This document shows positions 1-8,000 of a stretch of DNA of 64,000 bases, piece after piece (within the stretch, counting starts at the first letter, position 1; every line of letters begins with the position of its first letter). A program made the translations under genes and the position numbers. The DNA is taken from NCBI GenBank assembly GCA_964453115.1, contig CAYVRT010000001.1, positions 62,001 through 126,000 on the forward strand. Reading direction: 5' to 3'. Origin of the DNA: JAIWNK01 sp964453115 (GTDB lineage Bacteria; Chloroflexota; Anaerolineae; Anaerolineales; Anaerolineaceae). Below the pieces are notes generated by a model. The model did not search any database, was not told where the DNA came from, and worked only from the letters and a program-made list of their open reading frames with translations.

Positions 1-1278
1 GTGGTTCGCTATGCGATTGTGCCAGATCAGCTGGAAGCGATTGTGGATGCTGTGCAGCAGGCTGTGGAAGAGAACGACCTGGTGTTGCTGAATGCTGGCT
101 CTTCGGCGGGGGCGGAAGATTTCTCGGCCTGTGTGGTGGAAACGGTTGGCCGCTTGCTGGTGCATGGCGTGGCGGTTCGTCCGGGGCATCCGGTCATTTT
201 GGGGGTGGCAGCGCGCAAACAGGCGCCGGGCTGGGCGGTGATTGTTGGTGTGCCGGGCTATCCGGTTTCGGCGGCGTTGACGAATGAGATTTTCGTTGAG
301 CCGTTGTTGGCTGCCTGGCAGGGCCGACGGGCGCAGCAATTCTACGAGGTGGAGGCGCAATTGACGCGCAAGCTGGTTTCGCCGGCCGGGGATGATGATT
401 TTGTGCGTGTGGTGGCGGGACGGGTGGGCGAACGATTGGTGGCTGCTCCGCTCTCGCGCGGGGCGGGGGTGATTACTTCGCTGGTGCGGGCGGATGGGAT
501 TGTGGTGGTGCCGCGCGGTGAACAGGGCCTGGATGCCGGGGCAAGCGTGCGCGTGCGCCTCTATCGCAACCCGGCCGAGTTGGAACGCACCATTTTTGCG
601 ATTGGCTCGCACGACCTGACGCTGGACTTGCTGGCGCAGTTTTTGGAACTGCGGCAACGACGCCTGGTTTCGGCCAATGTGGGCAGCCTGGGCGGGCTGG
701 TGGCATTGCGGCGCGGCGAGGCACATTTGGCCGGGGCGCATTTGCTCGACCCGCAGACCGGCGAGTATAACCGCTCCTATGTTGAGCAATACCTTCCCGG
801 CGTGATGGTGCGGCGGATGGGGTGGGTGGGGCGTGAGCAGGGGTTGATGGTTGCCGCAGGCAATCCAAGGCGGATTGGTGGTTTGGCCGACCTGGTGCGG
901 GCGGATGTGCGCTTCATCAATCGGCAGCGGGGGGCCGGGACGCGCGTCCTGCTGGACTATCATTTGCAGCAGCTGCACCTGTTGCCGCAGCAGGTGCGTG
1001 GCTATGAACAGGAGGAGTATACACATTTGGCGGTGGCGGCGGCGATTGCCTCGGGACGGGCCGATTGTGGGCTGGGGGTGATGGCAGCCGCGCAGGCGCT
1101 GGAGCTGGATTTCCTGCCGCTCTTCCAGGAGCGTTACGAACTGATTATCCCGTTGGCGGATGAGGAGACGGAACGCCTTTTGCAGCCGCTCTTTGACCTG
1201 ACGCAGGATGCCGCGTTCCGGCAGGCGGTTTCGGCATTGCCTGGCTATGATGTGCGCATCATGGGCGAGATGATGTGA
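1..1278 (+). CDS. MoeA-like molybdopterin molybdenumtransferase fused to a substrate-binding (PBP-like) domain, 5' partial
   Basis: MoeA inserts molybdate into adenylylated molybdopterin in the cytoplasm. Residues 1 to about 190 are the C-terminal half of MoeA: NAGSSAGAEDF (31-41) matches the molybdopterin-binding GGxSxG loop, and RPGHPV (60-65) and GVPGYPVSA (83-91) match the conserved KPGKP and GLPGNPVS loops. From about residue 193 (FAIGSHDLTLDLLAQF) to the end lies a periplasmic-binding-protein-like domain of the kind found in MoeA/LysR-type fusions. It probably senses molybdate or another small ligand. The roughly 200 residues that normally precede the motif are missing, so the GTG at base 1 is most likely an internal valine and the gene continues upstream of the window. 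Confidence 0.85.
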   Translation: MVRYAIVPDQLEAIVDAVQQAVEENDLVLLNAGSSAGAEDFSACVVETVGRLLVHGVAVRPGHPVILGVAARKQAPGWAVIVGVPGYPVSAALTNEIFVEPLLAAWQGRRAQQFYEVEAQLTRKLVSPAGDDDFVRVVAGRVGERLVAAPLSRGAGVITSLVRADGIVVVPRGEQGLDAGASVRVRLYRNPAELERTIFAIGSHDLTLDLLAQFLELRQRRLVSANVGSLGGLVALRRGEAHLAGAHLLDPQTGEYNRSYVEQYLPGVMVRRMGWVGREQGLMVAAGNPRRIGGLADLVRADVRFINRQRGAGTRVLLDYHLQQLHLLPQQVRGYEQEEYTHLAVAAAIASGRADCGLGVMAAAQALELDFLPLFQERYELIIPLADEETERLLQPLFDLTQDAAFRQAVSALPGYDVRIMGEMM

Positions 1279-1306
1279 AAACACCTTCAGGCTTGTACAA
1301 ACGCTG

Positions 1307-1334
1307 TTGCAGGCCGGTTGGAAATGAGTATACT
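1307..1334 (+). promoter_or_regulatory. Candidate sigma-70-type promoter for bcp
   Basis: TTGCAG (1307-1312) and TATACT (1329-1334) are separated by 16 bases and lie just upstream of the bcp ribosome binding site. Seen by eye only. No terminator is visible after the preceding gene. Confidence 0.4.
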
Positions 1335-1365
1335 GAGCAAAATTAACAATTAAAGAGAGGTTGCA

Positions 1366-1827
1366 ATGCCAGTTTCTGCTGATACAATAGCGCCCGATTT
1401 TGCCCTTTCCGATGCGGATGGGGTCGTTCATCGTCTGTCCGATTTCCGCGGTAAGCGGGTTGTGTTATATTTTTATCCCAAGGACGATACGCCCGGCTGC
1501 ACGACGGAGGCCTGTAGTTTTCGAGATGATTACAGTGCCTATGCTGAGGCAGGGGCGGTGATTCTCGGTATCAGCCCAGATGGGGTGCGCGCCCATGCAA
1601 AGTTTCGCAGCAAGTACGAATTACCCTTCCTCTTGCTTTCGGATGCGGATCACAGCGTTTGCCTGGCCTATGGAGTGTGGGGACGCAAGAAGTTTATGGG
1701 ACGCGAATATGACGGCGTGCTGCGCACGACGTTTTTGATTGGTGAAGATGGACAGGTGCTGCGCGTCTTTGAGAACGTTAAGCCGGATGGTCACAGCCAG
1801 GAAGTGCTGGCTGCCTTGCGCACTTAG
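1366..1827 (+). CDS. bcp: Thioredoxin-dependent thiol peroxidase (Bcp/PrxQ family)
   Basis: A 153-residue cytoplasmic peroxiredoxin that reduces hydrogen peroxide and organic hydroperoxides with thioredoxin as electron donor. The AhpC/TSA fold is marked by FYPKDDTPGCTTEAC, which contains the peroxidatic Cys45 and a second Cys50 four residues on, the spacing of the two-cysteine PrxQ type. The ATG at 1366 is preceded by an AGAGAGG ribosome binding site. Its stop codon (1825-1827) interlocks with the stop codon of the convergent Rrf2 gene (1824-1826), so the two genes share four bases tail to tail. Full length for the family. Confidence 0.95.
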   Translation: MPVSADTIAPDFALSDADGVVHRLSDFRGKRVVLYFYPKDDTPGCTTEACSFRDDYSAYAEAGAVILGISPDGVRAHAKFRSKYELPFLLLSDADHSVCLAYGVWGRKKFMGREYDGVLRTTFLIGEDGQVLRVFENVKPDGHSQEVLAALRT

Positions 1828-2282
1828 CGGGAGCGGGCAACGCGTTGCGGCATGGCGAGCGGGGTTTCCAGGTTCTGTTGCTGCGCTGCCAGGTCTGCCA
1901 GGGTGATTTGGGAGAGGGTTTGGGTAATGCTCTGTTGCAAGTCGCGCCAGAGCATCAGCTGTGCGCATTGCGTTTCTTTGGGGCAGCTGCCCTCACAATT
2001 GACGCAGGAATTGACCGATAATTGCCCTTCGAGTGCTTCGGCAATCCGCAGGACGGTAATATCGGACGGCGATTGATTGAGCCGCAAACCGCCGTGTGGG
2101 CCGGGCTGGGACTTGATCATGCCGATTTGCATCAGCGTGTGGCCGATTTGATGCAGGAAAGGGAGCGGAATGTCGAGCTTTTCAGCCAGTATGGCGGTTG
2201 GCTGTGGTTTTTTGTCTGGTTGTTGGGCCAGCAGAATCATCATTTGAATTCCATAATCCAATCGTCGGCTAATGCGAAACAT
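1824..2282 (-). CDS. Rrf2-family transcriptional regulator with four clustered cysteines
   Basis: A 152-residue winged-helix regulator beginning MFRISRRLDYGIQMM, the typical Rrf2 N-terminus. The cysteine cluster SCVNCEGSCPKETQC (Cys spacing x2, x3, x5) lies where IscR and NsrR bind an Fe-S cluster, so an Fe-S or redox/NO sensor is likely. An upstream-extended reading is open, but the ATG at 2282 is chosen because GAGGTG lies five bases before it and it gives the normal Rrf2 length. The gene is divergent from the cytochrome c gene at 2453 across 170 bases. It may control that gene, itself or both. The target is inference. Confidence 0.88.
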   Translation of the reverse strand: MFRISRRLDYGIQMMILLAQQPDKKPQPTAILAEKLDIPLPFLHQIGHTLMQIGMIKSQPGPHGGLRLNQSPSDITVLRIAEALEGQLSVNSCVNCEGSCPKETQCAQLMLWRDLQQSITQTLSQITLADLAAQQQNLETPLAMPQRVARSR

Positions 2283-2383
2283 AGACACCTCTAAAGCTGA
2301 TAAAGATTTTCTATAAGATACTGGACGCAAGATGAGATGATAAGTGACAAATATCCTGATATGGGCTGTAAAACGGGATAACC

Positions 2384-2412
2384 TTGACATTTTTAGTCTA
2401 TAGATGTATGCT
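2384..2412 (+). promoter_or_regulatory. Candidate promoter for the cytochrome c lipoprotein gene
   Basis: A perfect TTGACA (2384-2389) is followed after 17 bases by TATGCT (2407-2412). It lies in the 170-base divergent region shared with the Rrf2 regulator gene, so it is a natural target for that regulator. Confidence 0.5.
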
Positions 2413-2452
2413 GGCATTTGGTGCAAGGCATTTCTATTTTTTTGGGAGAGAG

Positions 2453-2878
2453 ATGATGAAGAACAGGGTGTGGTGGATTGTTTTGGTGGGGATGGTTGCG
2501 GCGTTCTTGCTTGTGGCATGTGGTGGTGGTGCGGAAGAAACCAGCACTGCTCCGGCGCTGCCCGATGCGTATGCCAGCAAGACCAACCCGCTTTCCGGTG
2601 CGGAGGTAGAGGCGGCTGGACAGGTCATCTACGTTGAGCGCTGCGCGGCATGTCATGGTGAGATGGGCGCCGGGGATGGGCCGGCGGCTGCCTCGTTGAA
2701 CCCCAAACCGGCGCACCTGCGCGAGGTGGTGGCGGAAAATGACGATGCTTACCTGTACTGGCGGATTGCGGAAGGTGGAGCGATGGCGCCCTTCAATTCC
2801 TCCATGCCGCCGCACAAAGCAGTGCTGAGCGAGGAACAAATCTGGCAGGTGGTCAGCTTCCTCAAGACGCTCAAATAA
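2453..2878 (+). CDS. Lipoprotein monoheme cytochrome c
   Basis: A 141-residue exported electron carrier. It has a lipoprotein signal (MMKNRVWW..., lipobox LLVAC), a linker rich in Ala, Thr and Pro, and a class I cytochrome c domain with the single heme site CAACH. The Met of SSMPPH is the likely second axial ligand, and the C-terminal helix is VVSFLKTLK. The ATG at 2453 is chosen because GGGAGAG lies just upstream and it starts the signal peptide; an upstream in-frame start would overlap the promoter. The gene converges on the pentaheme cytochrome with only nine bases between stop codons. Together they suggest an extracytoplasmic electron-transfer module on the outer face of the membrane. Confidence 0.9.
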   Translation: MMKNRVWWIVLVGMVAAFLLVACGGGAEETSTAPALPDAYASKTNPLSGAEVEAAGQVIYVERCAACHGEMGAGDGPAAASLNPKPAHLREVVAENDDAYLYWRIAEGGAMAPFNSSMPPHKAVLSEEQIWQVVSFLKTLK

Positions 2879-2887
2879 GCCGGGCGC

Positions 2888-4534
2888 CTAGCGCGAAAGG
2901 GTCAGGGAAGCGTCGGCAATCGGCGTTGGCTGGTTGGGCGTGTTGCCAATCAGGGTGAGGAAGGTTTGTCCTTCCGGGCTTTGCGGCTGACGCAGGTTTT
3001 CGGCCCAGCGGTAGCCAATGGATTGATAGAGCAATTGCACCTCAACCGTGTACGGGCCGTTGTCTGGAGCCGCGATGCGGTAGGTGAGGGTATCGGCACC
3101 GGCGCTGAAGTCGGGGTCGTTAGCTGCCTCGCCATAGACGGCAATATCGGGCGGGACGGTGACCTTGTCGAAGCCGTTGGGCAGCAGTCGGTTATCCTTC
3201 AGGTAGCGATCGGCGCGCAGCAAGGTGGTTGTGACCGCACCATCCGGGTCGCCGATGATGGCCTCGTAAATTTGTACCTGGTCAGGGGCGGTGATGGTGG
3301 TGTAATGCGGCTCATACTGCGCTGCATCCTGGTCATTGGCGTTGCCCTGAATCGCCCCCTGCACATCCCAGTTACCGGATTCAAAAATCACCTGTCCATC
3401 GGCGGCGCGTACTGTCAGGTGCAGCCAGGCGCGGCGTGAGGGGAAACTGGTGGGGAATTTGTGTCCGGTGAGCGGCTGAACGGTGACGGTGACAATCAGG
3501 GTTTCGGCTTGCCATGCACCATCAAGCTGCAAGGTGGCAGTCTGCTGTTGCAGCTGGGCAAGGGTGAGCTGCCGATTGGTTTGCAGTTGGGCGTCGCTGG
3601 CGGTAATGCCGAGCGCATCCGCATTCTCAGTCAACAGGGCGAGCATGTACTGATTGCCGCCAATGAAGGTATGCTGGCTGAAGGGTGCTTGGGGTGTGCC
3701 GCCGGTGTTGGCCAGCCGCACCGCACCCTGGGCGGGCGGCATGTGGCAGCTCTGGCAGCTATCTGTGGCGGGATACTGGCTGTGCAACCACTCCAGGTGC
3801 GGGGTTTGTTCGGGGAAGAGCTGCGTGCTGAGCTGTCCATCGTTTTCAATCGTCGGTGTGTACAGGTTGTGGCAGGTGGCGCAGACTTCTGATTGGCGGA
3901 TATGTTCTGCCTGGAGGGGCTGATAGCCGGAGACGCTTTGCATCACGGTGGCGTTGCCCGGCTCAACCGGGAAAGGCCCATAGGCCAGGCGCTCCTGTGC
4001 GGCAATGGTAAAGCCGCCGCTGAAACTTTGCGGCTGACCGAGGTTTTGGGCCTGGATTTGATGGCAAACAGTGCAGGAGACGCCATCCAGTGCCAGGTTG
4101 TGTTGCGGGTGGGCCGGGTTGAAGAAGCCCTCGCCAAACAGCACACTGGGTGCGGCCTCGGCGCGGGCGCTGAAATGGGCCATTGGGACATGGCAGGTGG
4201 CGCATTTCTCCTGAATGATGGTGCTGTGCTGTGGGTGCTGCTGCACTTCGTGCTGGACGGAGGCGCGATAATAGGGGTCACGGGCGGCATGTGCCATGAG
4301 CGAGGCGCGCCAGGCTGTATCGAGCGAGACGTCGGCGTCGCTTTCATCTTGCAGGCCTGTGTGACAGAAGGCACACTCGGCCGCGGTTGAGAACAGGTCG
4401 CCCTTTTGGAGCAGGAGGGCGCGCGACTCGGCGCTGGGGGTGGGAAGCGGGGTGGGCGTTGCCGCACAGGCCGTCAGAAACAGCAAAGCACTGCCAAGCA
4501 GCAGGCAGAAGAAGAACAGGCGACGGGGCATCAT
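2888..4534 (-). CDS. Pentaheme c-type cytochrome lipoprotein
   Basis: A 548-residue exported multiheme protein. The signal peptide ends in the lipobox FLTAC with acceptor Cys23. Five heme motifs are visible: CAFCH (54-58), CATCH (111-115), CTVCH (154-158), CATCH (218-222) and CQSCH (260-264). The C-terminal half (about 300-548) has no heme site. It contains GHKFP, typical of the beta-sandwich domain that follows the hemes in a family of multiheme cytochromes of unassigned substrate. Starting at 4534 gives a proper signal peptide and places AGGAGG (4539-4544) five bases upstream; the longer open frame runs into rsfS and is not used. Substrate unknown. It may pass electrons to the nearby monoheme cytochrome. 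Confidence 0.88.
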   Translation of the reverse strand: MMPRRLFFFCLLLGSALLFLTACAATPTPLPTPSAESRALLLQKGDLFSTAAECAFCHTGLQDESDADVSLDTAWRASLMAHAARDPYYRASVQHEVQQHPQHSTIIQEKCATCHVPMAHFSARAEAAPSVLFGEGFFNPAHPQHNLALDGVSCTVCHQIQAQNLGQPQSFSGGFTIAAQERLAYGPFPVEPGNATVMQSVSGYQPLQAEHIRQSEVCATCHNLYTPTIENDGQLSTQLFPEQTPHLEWLHSQYPATDSCQSCHMPPAQGAVRLANTGGTPQAPFSQHTFIGGNQYMLALLTENADALGITASDAQLQTNRQLTLAQLQQQTATLQLDGAWQAETLIVTVTVQPLTGHKFPTSFPSRRAWLHLTVRAADGQVIFESGNWDVQGAIQGNANDQDAAQYEPHYTTITAPDQVQIYEAIIGDPDGAVTTTLLRADRYLKDNRLLPNGFDKVTVPPDIAVYGEAANDPDFSAGADTLTYRIAAPDNGPYTVEVQLLYQSIGYRWAENLRQPQSPEGQTFLTLIGNTPNQPTPIADASLTLSR

Positions 4535-4575
4535 GCACCCTCCTTCTGTGGAAAGAAATGAGAAGAGGCGCCCGT

Positions 4576-4920
4576 TTATTGCAGGCGGACGAGCACCTTG
4601 CCCTTGTGCCACAGGTCTTCCAGCCGGTAGTAGTCGCGTTGGTCGGGGGAGAAGAGGTGCACCAGAATGGGGCCCACATCCAGCACGGTCCAGCCGCTGC
4701 CGGTCAGACCCTCGCTGCGGGAGGGGATGGCATGTTGCAGTTTGAGATGCTCGCTCAGTGCGTCGCTCAGGCTTTGCAACATGCGCTCGCTGGTTGTCGA
4801 GCAGATGACAAAATAATCGGCAATATCGCTCAGGCCGTGAATATCCAGCAAGACAATGTCTTCGGCTTTTTTGTCTTCGAGAAAGGTGACGATGTGACGG
4901 GCAAGTTCGAGCGTGTTCAG
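4576..4920 (-). CDS. rsfS: Ribosomal silencing factor RsfS (apparent CTG start)
   Basis: A 114-residue Iojap/RsfS protein that binds L14 of the large ribosomal subunit and blocks subunit joining during starvation. Conserved core: KKAEDIVLLDIHGLSDIADY, then FVICSTTSERM, then the tryptophan/YYRLEDLW region near the end. The family N-terminus (LNTLELARHIVTFLEDKKAED) is encoded only if translation begins at CTG 4918-4920. GGAGGT sits exactly six bases before that codon, and no in-frame ATG, GTG or TTG occurs between this site and TTG 4851, which would delete 23 conserved residues. Hence a non-canonical CTG start is proposed. The gene is divergent from the trypsin-NACHT gene. Confidence 0.88.
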   Translation of the reverse strand: MNTLELARHIVTFLEDKKAEDIVLLDIHGLSDIADYFVICSTTSERMLQSLSDALSEHLKLQHAIPSRSEGLTGSGWTVLDVGPILVHLFSPDQRDYYRLEDLWHKGKVLVRLQ

Positions 4921-4926
4921 GGGGCA

Positions 4927-4932
4927 ACCTCC
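4927..4932 (-). promoter_or_regulatory. Shine-Dalgarno site that fixes the CTG start of rsfS
   Basis: Read on the minus strand, GGAGGT is followed by TGCCCC and then CTG. The out-of-frame TTG inside the spacer cannot give the RsfS protein, so this site supports CTG initiation. Confidence 0.7.
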
Positions 4933-4951
4933 AAAAGAAATCGTTTGGGTA

Positions 4952-4957
4952 ATTGTA
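4952..4957 (-). promoter_or_regulatory. Extended -10 element for rsfS
   Basis: On the minus strand TGCTACAAT forms an extended -10 (TGn plus TACAAT). No good -35 hexamer is visible. It predicts a leader of about 25 bases carrying the GGAGGT site. Confidence 0.45.
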
Positions 4958-5010
4958 GCATAAAAATTTAAAATTGTTTTGATGTATACTTATACGCAAA
5001 TCTGAATGCG

Positions 5011-8000
5011 ATGGGGTGGCCGGTGGTCTATTATGTGCAAGATAGTGTGCTGAAGATTTTTAAGCCAGATGGCAGCCCAGCTGGCACAGGATTTGTGCTT
5101 GGTCCGCAATTGGGGGTGACGTGTGCGCATGTTGTGCGGGCAGCTGGTGCAACAGCCGGGCAGGTTGTTGGCCTGGCCTGGTTTGGCGAACTGCAGACGA
5201 GGTGTTCGGCGCGGGTATTGGAAGCTGGTTGGTCCAACGAAGATGACCTGGCTTTCTTATCCTGGGAGGGCGACTTGGGCCGGGCTGTGGCTGCGCCTCT
5301 GGCAGACGGGCCGGCGCAACCCGGACGAGCGGTTGCTACGGTTGGTTATCCGGCGGGCGCTTTATATGGCGAGCAGTGGATGCAGGGCAGCCTGGCTGGA
5401 ACAGTGTCGGGTGGGCGTATCTGGCAGTTTGATGGCGGGCAATTGGAGCGTGGCTTAAGCGGTGCGCCGCTGCTGGATGTCCTTTCGGGGCGGGTGATTG
5501 GTATGGTGTATGAGGGGCAGGATCGCGAACGGCAGCGTTTGGGCTTCGCCCGAGCAACGCGCGTGTTAAAGGAGCATTGGCCCGAACTGAATCTTTTACC
5601 CCTTCCGGAAACAAGCGAGATTTTGCAAGACTGGATGGAGCAGACATTCAAATTGCTGGCATTGCGCAATCTTGGTGAAGTCAGTGAGCAGGCGTTGTGT
5701 CCTTTAGGACAAGCACCGATGGGACAGGTGCGGCCTATCTGGTTGAAAACCGATCAGGGGTGTTATTGGCCGTTGCCGCAAAGCACTTCTGAGTGGGCGT
5801 TGCAGGTGCAAGGAGTGGAGGATGAGCAGCTCTATCTGTATACGTTTTTACTGAATGAAGCGTATGCAGAATGGAATCAGAATTACCTGGCGCTGGCGGG
5901 TCACTTAACCCCAGCATTGCGTATGACTGACCGAAATGACGACCATATTGGTGCTTCGGGGTTGCCGCTGAATGATTTGCGCGATGCGCTATTCAGGCAT
6001 TCCAAGCAGCGCCTGGTCATTTTGGGTGATCCGGGGGGCGGTAAGACGACAACCCTGCGTCGCCTGGCAATGGACCTTGCCCGACAGCGCATGGTGCGTC
6101 CGCTGCAACCGGGCAGCAAACTACCTTTTTATGTGGATTTGTTTGAATTTCGTGAGAATGATGCCGATCCTGAGGCCTTTGTGCGGAAGAAGTGGCAGGA
6201 GCACTGCCCCTTGTTGAATTACGATCAATTGCGCGCCCGCGGACAGGTTTGTTTCTTGTTGGATGGGCTGAATCAAATGCCGGTGGAGGATCGCGGCATA
6301 CGCCTTGACCGTTGGGCAACCTGGGCAAAGAACCTTTCGCCTGGCAATTGGGCCATCTTCACCTGTCGCCGAGCAGACTATGCAACTGGGCTGGGTTTGC
6401 CGGAGGTGCATGTGGCGCGACTGGATGAGGCAGCTGTGCGGCGTTACCTGGTGTTGCGGTTTGGTGAGGATTGGACCAAGCAGCAGTGGCCAGACTTTGA
6501 ACGACAGTTGCGCAGCGGCGGGGATCGGTTCCAGCGCCTGGTGGATAACCCATTTATGCTTTCGCTGTTGGTGGAGCGCCTGAACAAGGGGCAGACGCTG
6601 CTGGTCAACCGGGGGCAATTGCTGAGCGGAATGGTGAATGGGCGGCTGGAACACGAATTCCATGATACACGTCATGTCCTGGATGAGGCGCAACGCGAAC
6701 TGATTCTTCGTGAGGCAGGAGAGGAATTGGACCGCCTGGCCTTTGCCGTGCAGGAACAGGGAGAAGGCACGGGCTTTGGGATGGAACTGTTCGAGCGCAG
6801 CACGCGCGATCAATCGTACCTTAGCCGCAAGCTATTGAAAGAGTTGCTTTTGTGTGCCGGGCTGATGGAGGAAAAAAAAGATGGCATGATGGCTTTTCGG
6901 CATCAGCTCTTGCAGGAAATGTTGGCTGGCCGGGAATTGCTGCGACGTTTTCGCACCCGTGAAGCACTGAGCAAGTTCTGGCGGGTAGATTGGCAGGGCA
7001 CGGTTACACCCCGTTCGGGGCAAGCATTGCCGGTTGCACCAACAACGGATTGGGAGCAAACGACTTGCATGGCAGCTGCACAGGCGGGCGAGGATGCCGA
7101 GCGCTTGATTCGGGCGGTGATGGCTGAAAACCTGCCGCTGGCCGGGCGCTGCCTGGCCGAATATGGCGCCGAAGCCCTGCCCGATTTGAAGCGGGCGTTG
7201 CAGGACGCCTTGCTGGAACGACAGCGCAGCCGCAAGGCCAATTTGCCGGCGCGCATCGAAGCTGGACTGGCTTTGGGCGAATTGGGACATCCGGATTTGC
7301 AGCCGCAGCCGTTTGCATTTGAGGGACAAACGGTTTGGGCGGTGTTGCCCAAGATGCAACCGATTGCAGCCGGTGAATTCTGGTTTGGTAGCTCAAACAA
7401 AGATGTTGGATCCTATGCTGATGAATACACAAGCCGCCGCAAGCGGCCACTGCCGGCCTTTTGGATGGGGCGCTATCCGGTGACGAACGCCGAGTTTTCC
7501 TGCTTTGTGCGGGCGGAGGGCTATCAGCAGCGGCGCTGGTGGAGCGATGAGGGCTGGGCCTGGCGGCAGGGCGGGGCACAGGCACATGCGGCTGCGATTG
7601 AGCGCTGGTTGGAATACTGGCGCTGGGTGCGGCAGCAAGACCTGGGTCGGTTGGCGAAGGAGAGGAACTGGAACCCGGGTACATTCAATTTTTGGCGCGA
7701 GCTGCAACCGGTGAGCGAGGAAGAGGCCCGTCAGCGGGCGGAACAGCTCTTTAGCCGCCCGTTTGATCGTCCGGCGTTTTGGGAAGACCCGGCCCTTTCT
7801 TCGCCGGCCCGTCCGGTGGTGGGGGTGAATGCGCATGAGGCGGAAGCCTATTGCAATTGGCTTTCAGCCATCATTGGACGCAGCTTTTGCCTGCCGGATG
7901 AAGAACACTGGGAGCGCGCTGCTCGCGGGCAGGATGGACGAGCCTATCCGTGGGGACCAAAATTTGATTCAGGGTGCTGTAACAGTTCTGAGAGCCAAAT

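Noticed and set aside
1824..2519. A 231-residue version of the Rrf2 regulator
   Set aside because: The N-terminal 79 residues cover the divergent promoter region and are low complexity; the start at 2282 matches family length and has GAGGTG upstream.
4576..4851. RsfS starting at TTG 4851
   Set aside because: It would delete 23 conserved N-terminal residues and has no ribosome binding site. The CTG at 4920 fits much better.
2888..4999. A 703-residue frame containing the pentaheme cytochrome with a long N-terminal extension
   Set aside because: The extension runs antisense-free through the rsfS region in another frame and lacks a signal peptide. The start at 4534 has a good ribosome binding site and a lipobox.
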